From Burkholderiales bacterium JOSHI_001 (lineage in GTDB: Bacteria > Pseudomonadota > Gammaproteobacteria > Burkholderiales > Burkholderiaceae_C), in assembly GCA_000244995.1 (NCBI GenBank), contig CM001438.1:3806090-3870089 (forward strand): a DNA stretch of 64,000 nucleotides. Reading direction: 5' to 3'. The position numbers and the translations under genes were made by a program. A model generated the notes under the pieces. The model saw nothing but the letters and a program-made list of their open reading frames with translations, ran no database searches and was not told where the DNA came from. Shown here in pieces: positions 45,762-57,151 of this stretch. Numbering within the stretch: position 1 is the stretch's first letter; each line of letters begins with the position of its first letter.

Positions 45762-46553
45762 TCAGCCAGGGCGCGCCGTGCTGCGGCCTGTGCGGGCGTT
45801 CCAGCGCAGGGCCGAGGCGGCCGCCGGTGGCCGGCAGGCCGGCCCCTCAGCCGGATGCACCGGGTCGGCCGCGGCGCACACCTGTTCGCCAGGCACACCC
45901 AGCGGCGCGGGTGCCGCCGCCAGCACATGCACGCTGCCTGGCCGCTGCGAACGCAACAGCGCTAAGGCCGGTATGGACGCCTGCGCGGCGTTTTCCAGCC
46001 ACAGCAGCACCTGGCCCTGCCCCAGTTTGTGCAACCAGGCCGGCGCCTGCGTTGTGGGCAGGAGATGGCATGCGTCCAGGCTCCAGAAGGTGCGCCCCAG
46101 CCCGTGCGCCAGGGACTGGGCCTGGGGGCGCAGCGGTTCGGGCGACTGGCCTGGCGCCAACAACAGGGTGACCCAATCGTGGCGGCCCGCCAGCGCAGCG
46201 CAGGCCTCGCCCACCAGGCCGGGCCAAGGCAGCCTGTGCCCTCGCGTCGCCACCCCGGACCAGACCGCCACCGGCAGCGTGAAGCGGTAGCCCCGGCGCG
46301 CCACGGTGGCAATGGCCTGCCGGCCCAGCAAACGCCTCAAGGTCCACACCTGCACCTGCAGGTTGTTGGGCTCCACCGCGGTACCGGGCCACACCCGCTC
46401 GATGAGTTCGGCATTGGCCACCACCCGCCCGCGGCCTTCCACCAGGGCCAGCAACAGGTCGAAGGCCCGCCCGCCCAAGGCTTCCTCGCGGCCCCGGCGC
46501 AGCAGCACCCGCTCGCGCGGGCACAACTCGAACTCGTCAAAGCACAGCTTCAT
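45762..46553 (-). CDS. Winged-helix regulator with eroded ATPase module, truncated
   Basis: 263 residues from MKLCFDEFELCPRERVLLRR. Residues about 1-95 form an OmpR/CadC-type winged helix: GGRAFDLLLALVEGRGRVVA and LIERVWPGTAVEPNNLQVQV, then ATVARRGYRFTLPV. The part behind it resembles the ATPase module of AfsR/MalT-like winged-helix regulators, but the place of the P-loop reads DWVTLLLAPGQSPEPLRPQA and lacks Gly-Lys-Thr. The block LAAAPAPLGVPGEQV matches the usual ATSREPLGVPGE-like motif with changed residues. The protein ends soon after, lacking the rest of the ATPase and TPR region. It is divergent from the globin-sensor gene. It may be a DNA-binding remnant that still regulates, or a pseudogene in progress. 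Confidence 0.65.
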   Translation of the reverse strand: MKLCFDEFELCPRERVLLRRGREEALGGRAFDLLLALVEGRGRVVANAELIERVWPGTAVEPNNLQVQVWTLRRLLGRQAIATVARRGYRFTLPVAVWSGVATRGHRLPWPGLVGEACAALAGRHDWVTLLLAPGQSPEPLRPQAQSLAHGLGRTFWSLDACHLLPTTQAPAWLHKLGQGQVLLWLENAAQASIPALALLRSQRPGSVHVLAAAPAPLGVPGEQVCAAADPVHPAEGPACRPPAAASALRWNARTGRSTARPG

Positions 46554-46748
46554 GCCCGAATCCACTGAAGAAACCCGCCTCTGTGACCCCTTGGAGGGGC
46601 GTTTTACCATTGGCGGCAAAAGCCCGCCTCGAGCGGACGGGCTGATGTCGGGTAAATGACTTTTAAGGCGCCGCACGGGACCATGCCGCGCTGTAACGGG
46701 GTCAGTACCTCGAGCTTCGCGTGCCCGGGGACTTTCAAAAAGAAGAGC

Positions 46749-48119
46749 ATGACATCAACGCCCTTGCGCCAGCGGACCTGGCAATCCACACGCGACCTTG
46801 TCGACAAGCCCACCCGGCAGGCCGTGGCCACCGCGGTAGACCACGCTGCCGACGCGCTGGCCGCCCGCTTCTACGCGGTGCTGCTGGCCGACCCCCAGGC
46901 CAGCGGCATGCTGGACCACCAGGTGGTGAACACGCGGCTGCGTGCTTCCCTGGCCCGCTGGATGCGCGAGTTGTTCAAGCCTGAATCCACGCTGGACGCC
47001 TGCATGACCACCCAGGAACGCGCTGGCGCGGCCCATGCGCGCATGGGCGTTTCCATCGAACTGGTGGCACAGGGTGCCCGGGTGCTCAAACGCGGCATTG
47101 CACAGGAACTGGCGGCCAGCCCACTGCCCCGCCCCGCACTGGCGCTGGCCGTGCAGTACACCTACGAGATGGTGGACCTGGCGGTGGACGCCATGAACCA
47201 GGCCTATGCCAGCGGCAGCGACCGCCTGAGCCGGTCGGACGAGGCCTACCGCCTGCAGTTCCTGTCGCAGAACATGAAGGCCGAACGCGAACGCCAGAAG
47301 TCCGGCCTGCTGGAGTGGGCGAACCAGATCCTGCTGCAGTATTTCTGGGAAGCCCCGGAGGCCATGCACCCGCCCGGGCTGGAGAGCGGCAGTTCGCAGT
47401 TCGGCCTGTGGCTGCGGCACAAGGCGTCCCTGCTGTTCGACGGTGCGCCCCAGGTGGCCCTGATCGAAGCGCACATCGCCCGCATTGAAGGTGAACTGCT
47501 GCCCGAACTGGCGCGGGTGCGCGGCCAGCGCGACACATCGCTCACGGTGGTGCGCAGCATCACGCTGCAGGTGGACCACATCAAGCGCCTGCTGGCCGAC
47601 ATGTTCGACAGTTACGTGGCCGAAGAAGACGGCCACGACGCCCCGTCACGCCTGCTCAACCGGCGCTACTTTCCGGCCGTGGCCAAGCGCGAGATCGCCT
47701 TGGCCCAGCAGCACCACAGCAGTTTCGCGGCGGTGGCACTGGAACTGGACGGCCTGGAGGGTCTGCGCGCCAGCGCTGGCTCCAGCGCAGCCGAACGCAT
47801 GGTGCACCAAGCGGCCGAGGCGCTGGCCGACCGCGTGCGGGCCGGCGACTTCATGTTCCGGCTGGGCGACGCGCAGATGCTGCTGCTGCTGGTGGAAGTG
47901 GGACCGCAGCAGGCGCAGGGCGTGGCCCAGGGCCTGCTGAACTGCTGCCGAGAGCGGGCCCTGACCGGGCCCGGGCCGGCGAGCGCACGGCTGACGGCCA
48001 GCATCGGCCTGGCCCTGTTCGACGGCCACCCGGATTTCCAGCGCTTGCTCGACCGCGCCCAGCAGGCGCTGCAGGCCGCCCGCCGTGAAGGCGGCGACTG
48101 CAGTGTCCTGAGCGACTGA
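46749..48119 (+). CDS. Globin-coupled sensor with degenerate GGDEF domain (DosC-like)
   Basis: 456 residues from MTSTPLRQRTWQSTRD, with AGAAG upstream. Residues about 15-160 are a sensor globin: LLADPQASGMLDHQVVN and then the proximal histidine, His96 in GAAHARMGVSIELVAQGARV, matching the heme-binding region of DosC. A middle helical domain runs from about 170 to 300. The C-terminal region aligns with a GGDEF fold (LLNRRYFPAVAKREIALAQQ), but the active loop is RLGDAQML in place of GGDEF and the metal Asp block is ALELDGLEGLRAS. It is probably not a cyclase. It may bind heme and oxygen and signal through protein contact. It lies divergent from the regulator gene. Confidence 0.8.
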   Translation: MTSTPLRQRTWQSTRDLVDKPTRQAVATAVDHAADALAARFYAVLLADPQASGMLDHQVVNTRLRASLARWMRELFKPESTLDACMTTQERAGAAHARMGVSIELVAQGARVLKRGIAQELAASPLPRPALALAVQYTYEMVDLAVDAMNQAYASGSDRLSRSDEAYRLQFLSQNMKAERERQKSGLLEWANQILLQYFWEAPEAMHPPGLESGSSQFGLWLRHKASLLFDGAPQVALIEAHIARIEGELLPELARVRGQRDTSLTVVRSITLQVDHIKRLLADMFDSYVAEEDGHDAPSRLLNRRYFPAVAKREIALAQQHHSSFAAVALELDGLEGLRASAGSSAAERMVHQAAEALADRVRAGDFMFRLGDAQMLLLLVEVGPQQAQGVAQGLLNCCRERALTGPGPASARLTASIGLALFDGHPDFQRLLDRAQQALQAARREGGDCSVLSD

Positions 48120-48149
48120 CAGGGCGGGCCCCGGTTCAGCCGCGGGCTG

Positions 48150-48584
48150 TCAAAACCAGGACAGTTGCAGGTGGCAGAGCCGCCCCTGGTCCAGCGGCAT
48201 CTTCACCACACCGCACAGCACCTGCGTGGTGGCACGCATGCACGACAGACCGCGCAAATCGACCACCAGGCCGTCCCAGCCGTCCATGCGGGCCATGGCC
48301 TGCAAGAACTCGCCGGCCGTCGTGGCACGGCCGATGCCGTCAACCCGGCTGTCCAGCTGGTAACACACGGAATGCTCATTCATGAGCCACAGCTTGCCCA
48401 GCTGGTGGGGGGCCAGATTCACCACCCGCAACCAGGACGAGGGCTGACCGCCCTGCAACGGCAAGGGCCCGAAGTGAATTTCAATGGCGCCGCCGCGGCC
48501 ATCACCCACCACCTGCCGTGGCGACAGGTCCAGCCAGTCGCCCGGGGGTCGCGTGGCCACTGGTCTTTCCCCTTCTGACACCAT
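48150..48584 (-). CDS. Hypothetical protein beside the globin sensor
   Basis: 144 residues starting MVSEGERPVATRPPGDWLDL. I do not recognise a family. The visible pattern is one of short strands, with two aromatic-rich stretches (AIEIHFGPLPLQGGQPSSWL and WLMNEHSVCYQLDSRVDG) and a cysteine-containing LVVDLRGLSCMRATTQVLC near the end. There is no signal peptide. It is convergent with the globin-sensor gene (stops 30 bp apart, with a short CAGCC/GGCTG hairpin between). No strong ribosome-binding site is visible. Coding use is normal for the window. Confidence 0.5.
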   Translation of the reverse strand: MVSEGERPVATRPPGDWLDLSPRQVVGDGRGGAIEIHFGPLPLQGGQPSSWLRVVNLAPHQLGKLWLMNEHSVCYQLDSRVDGIGRATTAGEFLQAMARMDGWDGLVVDLRGLSCMRATTQVLCGVVKMPLDQGRLCHLQLSWF

Positions 48585-48752
48585 GTGCTGTACCGCACTT
48601 TTCCCAACGCGTCTTGTTCGATGTGTTCGCGGCCCGCGCTGACGCCGGCAACGGCGGACCGAAGCGGCAATTTAGGGGGGCGGGCATGAAATGTCCTTTA
48701 TGCCCCTGCAACCACCGCAGGCGGCCAGCGGCGGCACCGGCCCCAAGCCGCG

Positions 48753-50039
48753 TCAGGCCAGGCGCAGCCCCTGTTGGCCCAGCAACTGGCGGCAGCGCTC
48801 GCGCGCGCCGCGCGGCACGCGGCCGCCCAGGGCCAGCGCCACGGGCTGCGCCAGCCAGGCGACGAAACGCGCACGCAGGGCTTGGGCATCCACGGCCTGC
48901 AACTGCGCCAGGCGCTGCGGCAGGGGCCGCAGGCGCCCCAGGGCCAGCAGTTCCAGCGCGGCGTTCTCGCCGCGGCGCGAGGGTGAATCCAGCCCGCGCT
49001 TCCAGCGCACCAGCACCTGCTGGCGGGCGCGCTCCATCTCGTCCGCGTCCACCTGCTTCGCCTGCACCGCCAGCAGGCGGGCCACCTCGGCCAGCACCGG
49101 CTCCAGGCGCTGCGGCGCGAAGGACGCTTCCACCACGAATTCACCGGCCAGGCGGCTGTGGTCGGCCGCCGCATTGGCGTAGTACACCCAGCCCTGGCGT
49201 TCACGCAGTTGCGCCAGCAGGGGCGAACTCATGCCTTCGCCGAACAGGGCCGCGGCCAGTTCACCCACCGGGTCGTCGGCAGCCAGCGGCGGCAGTGGCC
49301 AACCCAGGATGAGCTGGGTCTGGGCGCTGTCGCTCACGCTGCGGCTGCGCAGGCCGCCCTGCCACACCGCGGGCGCAGGCGCGGCGGGCCGGCCCGCCGG
49401 CAGGGCCGCGAAGTCGGCGCGCGCCTGTTCCAGCACCGCGGCGGGGTCCAGCCCGCCGGCGGCCACCACCACCACATTGCCGCCCACATGGTGCCGCGCC
49501 ACCCACTGGCGCAGCGCGGCAGCGCTCATGCGTTCGGTCACCGCGCGGCTGCCCATCACCGGCTGGGCCAGCGGGTGCAGGCCGTAGCAGGCGCGGTCGA
49601 ACAGGCGCCAGGCGGCATTGCCGGTGTCGTCCTCGACCTCGGCATGTTCGTCCAGCAGCACCTGGCGCTCGCGCGCCAGTTCGGCTTCGGGGAAGGTGGG
49701 GCAGACCACCAGATCGGCCAGCAGGTGCACGAAGCGCGGCGCGTGTTCGCCCAGGCCCACCAGGTGGTAGGCGGTGTGGTCCTTGTCGGTGTGGGCATTC
49801 AACTCGGCGCCCAGCGCTTCGGCGTCGCGGTTGATCTGCGCCACGTCACGCCGCAGCGTGCCCTTGAACACCATGTGCTCCACAAAGTGGCTGATGCCGT
49901 TGTTCGTGGCGCTTTCGTGCGCGCTGCCGCTGCCCACGAAGACGCTCACTGCGGCACTGTGCAGGTGCGGCTGGGCCATGGCCACCACGCGCACGCCGTT
50001 GGGCAAGGTGGTCTGGTGCAGGTCGGGGTCGTGGGTCAT
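48753..50039 (-). CDS. M16 family zinc metallopeptidase
   Basis: About 428 residues from MTHDPDLHQTTLPNGVRV. The inverted zinc motif HxxEH is His51-Phe-Val-Glu54-His55 in GISHFVEHMVFKGT, and the distal Glu is in the DEHAEVEDDTGNAAW block near residue 130. The C-terminal half has the usual non-catalytic M16 fold with YYANAAADHSRLAGEFVVEA. This is the bacterial processing-peptidase type. No signal peptide is evident, so it is probably cytoplasmic. It lies downstream of clpA, separated from it by a hairpin. A substrate is not indicated. Confidence 0.92.
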   Translation of the reverse strand: MTHDPDLHQTTLPNGVRVVAMAQPHLHSAAVSVFVGSGSAHESATNNGISHFVEHMVFKGTLRRDVAQINRDAEALGAELNAHTDKDHTAYHLVGLGEHAPRFVHLLADLVVCPTFPEAELARERQVLLDEHAEVEDDTGNAAWRLFDRACYGLHPLAQPVMGSRAVTERMSAAALRQWVARHHVGGNVVVVAAGGLDPAAVLEQARADFAALPAGRPAAPAPAVWQGGLRSRSVSDSAQTQLILGWPLPPLAADDPVGELAAALFGEGMSSPLLAQLRERQGWVYYANAAADHSRLAGEFVVEASFAPQRLEPVLAEVARLLAVQAKQVDADEMERARQQVLVRWKRGLDSPSRRGENAALELLALGRLRPLPQRLAQLQAVDAQALRARFVAWLAQPVALALGGRVPRGARERCRQLLGQQGLRLA

Positions 50040-50073
50040 GGGCATGCAGGGCGCCATCGTAGACAGAAACAAC

Positions 50074-50095
50074 AACGCCGCCCGAAGGCGGCGTT
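50074..50095 (-). terminator. Terminator after clpA
   Basis: On the minus strand AACGCCGCC, TTCG and GGCGGCGTT form a 9-bp hairpin with a stable tetraloop, followed by GTTGTTTCTG. It lies between the clpA stop (50117) and the M16 gene start (50039), and is probably an intrinsic terminator. Confidence 0.75.
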
Positions 50096-50116
50096 GGCGG
50101 CGACCGCGAAGCCCGG

Positions 50117-52416
<2,300 letters not shown>

Positions 52417-52420
<4 letters not shown>

Positions 52421-52779
52421 GCGGCCTCCATAATGCACTGCAGCGGGTGCCCGGCGCGACGTGCAGCCGCAAGCACCAATTCAACCTTGGTAGCCGCCAC
52501 GTCCTTGGTGTAGACACCACAGACGCCGCGCCCTTCGTGATGGATCTTGAGCATGATCTGGGTGGCAGTCTCCAGATCGCGCTTGAAGTACTCCTGGAGC
52601 ACCATCACGACAAACTCCATCGGGGTGAAGTCATCATTGAGCAACACCACCTGGAACATGCGCGGCGGCTTGGTCTTGGCCGCTTTGCGTTCGGTGACCA
52701 CGGCCCCCTGGCCGTCGTCGCGCCGCGGCAGCACCGGGGGTGCTGGCGGTGACGGCGGTTGCGACGGTTCCTGGGGCAT
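52417..52779 (-). CDS. clpS: ClpS adaptor protein
   Basis: 120 residues. The Pro-rich N-terminal tail ([16 protein letters not shown]) is the disordered part that controls ClpA. The core [20 protein letters not shown] contains the Asn-Asp pair and hydrophobic pocket residues that bind N-terminal Leu, Phe, Trp or Tyr of N-degron substrates. [16 protein letters not shown] follows, the usual ClpS histidine region. It overlaps clpA by 4 bp and is the upstream gene, so the adaptor and the unfoldase are coupled. The promoter must lie in the 184-bp region shared with the divergent sigma factor gene. Confidence 0.96.
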
Positions 52780-52963
52780 GATTCATTCTATAGACAGCTA
52801 GCAATTGGCGTGCTCCCCTGCGGATATTGCAGCGAAGGCCGAGAACGCAAGCACGAATTTGACGGGTCAAGCCCGCATTGATGTCCGCATGGGCGCCCGC
52901 CTGCGGGGGCTGCGACATCTCATCGCGCGGCGTTAAGAATGCCACTGATATCCTTTGTCCCCT

Positions 52964-53536
52964 ATGCAAGAGCAGGACGACGCCGAACTCGTCCGGCGCT
53001 GCAGGCACGGCGACAACGCGGCCTGGGCGACGCTGGTGCGGCGATACCAACGGCTGGTCTACACCATCGTGGGCCGGATCGGTCTGGACGAACACGGCGC
53101 TGCCGATGTTTTCCAGACGGTGTTTTCACGCCTGTTCGAGCACCTCGCCCGCATCGAGGACCCCCAGCGCCTGCAGGCCTGGATCGTCACCACCGCCAAG
53201 CGCGAGGCCCTGCTGCAGCGCCAGCGCGCCCGCCGCACGGTGTCCATGACCCCCTTGGACAGCGACGAGGACGACAATCCACCCATGTTCGACGTCGAGG
53301 ACGACGCCGCGCTGCCCGAAGAAGCACTGTCAGAATTGCAGCAACTTGAACAATTGCGACGCGCCTTCACCCGGCTGGAAGGCCGATGTCAGGGCCTGCT
53401 AACTTTGTTGTTCGAAGACGCGGACCAGAAGCCCGAGTACGCCGTCATCGCGCTGAAACTGGACATGCCGGTGGGCGGCATCGGCCCCACCCGGGCCCGT
53501 TGCCTGGGCAAGTTGCGCAAGCTGCTTGAGCAGTAA
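52964..53536 (+). CDS. ECF-like sigma-70 family factor of a CHAT/subtilase locus
   Basis: 190 residues from MQEQDDAELVRRCRHGD; TTG at 52955 would add three residues. Sigma region 2 is clear: LVRRYQRLVYTIVGRIGLDE through DVFQTVFSRLFEHLAR and then PQRLQAWIVTTAKREAL (residues about 20-90). An acidic linker (SDEDDNPPMFDVEDDAALPE) follows, then a weaker region 4 with MPVGGIGPTRARCLGKLRKL, in which the helix-turn-helix can be discerned. It is followed by the small protein (gap 85 bp), the TPR-CHAT gene and a subtilase, all in the same direction. No anti-sigma factor with membrane segment is seen. Confidence 0.85.
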   Translation: MQEQDDAELVRRCRHGDNAAWATLVRRYQRLVYTIVGRIGLDEHGAADVFQTVFSRLFEHLARIEDPQRLQAWIVTTAKREALLQRQRARRTVSMTPLDSDEDDNPPMFDVEDDAALPEEALSELQQLEQLRRAFTRLEGRCQGLLTLLFEDADQKPEYAVIALKLDMPVGGIGPTRARCLGKLRKLLEQ

Positions 53537-53621
53537 GTCACGATCCCCCGCATTCAGGGTGCGTATCTGGCCAACACCATGTCACTCTGTTAAGCATCCA
53601 TAAACTGTTGCGCCAGGGACC

Positions 53622-54167
53622 ATGACACGCTTGGAACAACTCTCCGACGCCGACCTGACCACCATGCTGCAGCGCGCCAGGGCCTTGCCCGATGCGCCAG
53701 CGGCCTGGGTCGACCGGGCGATCGCCATGTTCCCCGCCAAGCCGCGCGCCGAACCGCTGTCCCAGCAGATCGGGCGGGCGCTGCAGCGGGTGGTGGGCAC
53801 CTTGCGCATCGACAGTTGGGCGCCCCCTGCCGGCATGGCCATGGCGCTGCGTTCCACGGCCAACCTGGAAACCCGGCACCTGCTGTTCAACGCCGCCGGC
53901 CGCGACATCGACCTGCGCATTTCCACCGCCGGCCAGGGTTTTGAGCTTTGCGGCCAGATCCTGGGCCCGGACGAAACCGGCAACGTGGCCCTGGTTCGGC
54001 TGCCCCGGCCGGACGTCCACGGCCATGAAACCCACATGGTTCGGGTGGACGACCTGGGCGAATTCCGGATTGGCGGCCTGAGCGCCGGCACCTTTGCCCT
54101 GACTTTCCGCATGGGCGACGAAGAGATCACCCTGCCTCCCATCGAGCTGGGTGACCGGCCGCAGTGA
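53622..54167 (+). CDS. Small protein with beta-rich C-terminus, partner of ECF sigma and CHAT protein
   Basis: 181 residues from MTRLEQLSDADLTTMLQRA. The N-terminal 60 residues are helical and hold LPDAPAAWVDRAIAMFPAKP, which recalls short anti-sigma-like helices. The C-terminal 90 residues look like a small beta-sandwich of carboxypeptidase-regulatory type: FELCGQILGPDETGNVALVR, then VDDLGEFRIGGLSAGTFALT. No membrane helix and no zinc-binding anti-sigma motif are visible. It overlaps the CHAT gene start (GTGA). Function unknown; an anti-sigma or an adaptor of the CHAT protein are both possible. Confidence 0.7.
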   Translation: MTRLEQLSDADLTTMLQRARALPDAPAAWVDRAIAMFPAKPRAEPLSQQIGRALQRVVGTLRIDSWAPPAGMAMALRSTANLETRHLLFNAAGRDIDLRISTAGQGFELCGQILGPDETGNVALVRLPRPDVHGHETHMVRVDDLGEFRIGGLSAGTFALTFRMGDEEITLPPIELGDRPQ

Positions 54168-57013
54168 ACTCGGCGGTCGCCCAGGCCGCCTTGCCGCCCG
54201 AATGGTCGGCGGCGGCTTGGGCGCAGCGGCTGATTGAACAGCCTGAACAGCTTCCCAGCGACTTCTCAGCCGAACAGGCCTTGGCCGTTGCCTGGGCCCT
54301 GAAGGACGCCTGCTACGCCGCCTGGAGCAGCCAGCCGCAGCGGGCGGGGCCGGCGGCGCAGGCGCTGGCAGCCATGCTGGATCAGGTTCGCGCCTCGGGC
54401 AACTGGCCGTTGGATGCCGAACGTGAACTCATGGCCCTGGGGCTGTGGACCGAGGGCATCGCCCAAATTGCCGCCAGCCACATGGACGAGGCCGCCACGG
54501 CGCTGGCCAAGGCCGGTGACTTGTTTGGCGCCTTGCACCAGGATGACCACGCGGCCCAGACCCAGGTGCCCCGCATCATGGCGCTGACCCTGGCGGGTCG
54601 GCATTCGGATGCGGCCGAGTGCGGAGAGCGCACCCAGAAGGAGTTCCTGCGGCTGGGAGACATGCTGTCGGCGGCCAAGGTCACACTGAACCTGGGCAAC
54701 TTCCAGATGAGCCGCGACGAGAGCCGGCTGGCGGCCACGCACTATCGCAGGGCCGCAGTTCTGTTCGCACGCTCAGGCGATGTTCAACATTCCGTCATGG
54801 CCGATATCGGATTGGGTCGGGCATTGACCAACATGGGAGAACTGGGCGAAGCCCTCCGAATCAACAAGCGGGCGCGCATGCGCGCAGACACCCATTCATT
54901 GCCAGTCCTTGAGGCGATGGCGGACGAGTCGGTTGCGCTGCTGGACCTGGCCCGCGGGCACTACAGCGACGCGCTGCAGGGCTTTGAGCGTACGCGCAGG
55001 CGCTACTCCGTTCTGGAGATGCCTCAGCAACTGGCCATCGCCGAGATGCAGTTGGGTGAGGTCTACTTGGAATTGAGGCTGCTGCCCGAGTCTGTCATGC
55101 AGTTTGAGCGCTCGCTGGTGGCCATGCAGGAGTTGGGCATGCGCGACGAGCAGGCCTGGGTGCTGTTATCCCACGCCCGTGCAATTGCCTTGCTGGGTCA
55201 TGCCGAGCGTGCACAGGCACTGCTTCGGACCGCAAGCACCATCTTCGCCACGCTGGCCAGCCATGTGGGCCAGGCGGCGGTCACGCTGGCGCAGGCTGAA
55301 CTTGCCATGGCCCTTGGGCGACCACAAAGAGCCATGGAACTGGCTGATCTGGCGGCCCAGGGATTTCATGGCCAAGGTCGGGTCGACGGTGAGGTCCGTG
55401 CCGAAGCCACCGCCGCGCATGCCCTGCTTCAGCTGGGCAAGTCGGCCGCAGCGCGATCAAGGTTGAAAGGCGCCCTTCGAAGAGCGCAGGACATGCATCT
55501 GGTTCTTGTCCAAGTCCTTTGCCATACCGGCCTTGGGCTGGTCGCTCAAGCCGAGGGCAGCTTGGGCGATGCGAGGACCGAGTTCGAGACGGCCATCAGA
55601 CTGTTCGACGAGCAGCGCCGCGCCCTGCCTTGTGACGAGATGCGCAGTGCGCTGCTTGCCAACCACTTGCGCCCCTACCAGGAACTGCTCCGCATGGCGC
55701 TGGAAAAGCCTGAGCCCGACGCGGACGAGGCACTTCGGCGCCTGGATCACCTCAGCGCGCGCGCGCTGGGCGAAAGGCTGCTGCAGGGCGCCCATGCCAG
55801 AGGCGACGAGAACACCCTGGAACTGCGCGCGCGACTGAATTGGCTGTACCGCCACGTCAATGGCAGAAGCGAATCGGGTGAGCGATCACCTGGGCTCATT
55901 GCCGAGTTGCGCTGGACGGAGCAGGAACTGCTGGAACGGGCCCGCCGTGAGCGACTGCTGGACAGCCCTGTGAACAACGCCATCCAGGATGGTCACTTCG
56001 AACCCGCCGCGCTGTGCAGCCGGCTGGAGTCGCAGGACGCACTGGTCGAGTACGGCGTGCTGGAGGACGAGCTTTTCGCCTGCGTCGTTCAACGCAACGG
56101 CGTGCACCTGTACCGCAGGCTGGCGTCCTGGACCGAAGTCATCGGTGCAGTGCGAGCCGCCCGGTTCCAGATCGATGCCATGCGCTACGGCGCCGAGGCG
56201 CTAACGCCTCACCATGAGCGGCTGCATCGCCGTGTCACCACCCACCTGCAACGCCTGCACCGGCTGGTCTGGGAACCCTTTGCCGGTGCTCTGGCGAACT
56301 GCCGGCGCGTGCTGGTGGTGCCGTATGGGGAACTGGGGACCATGCCGTTTGCAGCCCTCGGCAACGGTCAACTCACCCTGGGTGAGCAACATGGGTTGGC
56401 CTTGTGCCCCAGCGCACAGATCGCGCTGCGCATGCTGGCACCTTGGCCGGGCGCACCGCGAAAGGCCTTGGCGCTGGGCGATTCCCAGCGCCTGGTTCAC
56501 GCCAGCCAGGAAGCACGGGCAGTGGCCGCCATGTTCCCGCAGTCGCAGCTGAGGGTCGACGATCAGGCCACCATCGAGGCACTGCGAACTCTGGCCGCCG
56601 ACGCCGACGTTGTGCATCTGGCCTGTCACGCCGAGTTTCGACGCGACAACCCCATGTTTTCAGCGCTGCATCTGGCCGACGGCCCGCTGACCGCTGAATT
56701 GGTGGAGGGCCTGCGCCTGCCCAATGCCGTGGTCGTTCTCAGCGCTTGTGAAACCGGGCTGGCCGGCAATCCCAGCGGCGACGAACTGGTGGGCCTGGTG
56801 CGCGCCTTCCTGGTTGCCGGTGCAAGTCGGATCTTGGCCACATTGTGGCCAGTGGACGATGCCGTCACCGTCGAGTTCATGCGCCACTTCTACCAGGCGC
56901 TGTGCGCTGGTCAAACCCCCTCGTCCGCCTTGCAACAGGCCCAGAAAGGCGTCCGCCAGGAGCGCCCGCACCCTTTCCATTGGGCGCCCTTCGTGCTTCA
57001 CGGTGGCTGGTAG
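54164..57013 (+). CDS. TPR-CHAT caspase-like protease
   Basis: 949 residues from a GTG that overlaps the previous stop. Residues about 90-530 are helical repeats of TPR type, for example AKVTLNLGNFQMSRDESRLA and GDVQHSVMADIGLGRALTNM. Residues about 690-949 form the CHAT domain. The caspase-like dyad is intact: His822 in HLACHAEFRRDN and Cys862 in VVLSACETGLAGNPSGDELV. LWPVDDAVTVEFMRHFYQAL follows, as in CHAT family proteins. Such proteases act in defence and death signalling, for instance with gasdermins or in Craspase; no gasdermin or CRISPR gene is here. There is no signal peptide, so it is cytoplasmic. Third positions are less GC-rich than in neighbours, which hints at transfer. Confidence 0.88.
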   Translation: MNSAVAQAALPPEWSAAAWAQRLIEQPEQLPSDFSAEQALAVAWALKDACYAAWSSQPQRAGPAAQALAAMLDQVRASGNWPLDAERELMALGLWTEGIAQIAASHMDEAATALAKAGDLFGALHQDDHAAQTQVPRIMALTLAGRHSDAAECGERTQKEFLRLGDMLSAAKVTLNLGNFQMSRDESRLAATHYRRAAVLFARSGDVQHSVMADIGLGRALTNMGELGEALRINKRARMRADTHSLPVLEAMADESVALLDLARGHYSDALQGFERTRRRYSVLEMPQQLAIAEMQLGEVYLELRLLPESVMQFERSLVAMQELGMRDEQAWVLLSHARAIALLGHAERAQALLRTASTIFATLASHVGQAAVTLAQAELAMALGRPQRAMELADLAAQGFHGQGRVDGEVRAEATAAHALLQLGKSAAARSRLKGALRRAQDMHLVLVQVLCHTGLGLVAQAEGSLGDARTEFETAIRLFDEQRRALPCDEMRSALLANHLRPYQELLRMALEKPEPDADEALRRLDHLSARALGERLLQGAHARGDENTLELRARLNWLYRHVNGRSESGERSPGLIAELRWTEQELLERARRERLLDSPVNNAIQDGHFEPAALCSRLESQDALVEYGVLEDELFACVVQRNGVHLYRRLASWTEVIGAVRAARFQIDAMRYGAEALTPHHERLHRRVTTHLQRLHRLVWEPFAGALANCRRVLVVPYGELGTMPFAALGNGQLTLGEQHGLALCPSAQIALRMLAPWPGAPRKALALGDSQRLVHASQEARAVAAMFPQSQLRVDDQATIEALRTLAADADVVHLACHAEFRRDNPMFSALHLADGPLTAELVEGLRLPNAVVVLSACETGLAGNPSGDELVGLVRAFLVAGASRILATLWPVDDAVTVEFMRHFYQALCAGQTPSSALQQAQKGVRQERPHPFHWAPFVLHGGW

Positions 57014-57151
57014 CGGGTACACCCAGGGGCATGCGCCAATGTGCCGCAGACTGTTACGTGTCTCCCTTAAGAAACACTCCTTGCGATGTATCAAGATCGC
57101 ATGATCTGATTCTGTGCAAGTCGGCGGACATCCGTCGACGGAGGGGGAAAC

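Noticed and set aside
54164-57013. Part of a Craspase or gasdermin defence system
   Set aside because: No CRISPR array, gRAMP/Cas7-11 gene or gasdermin-like gene lies in the window; only the CHAT fold is shared.
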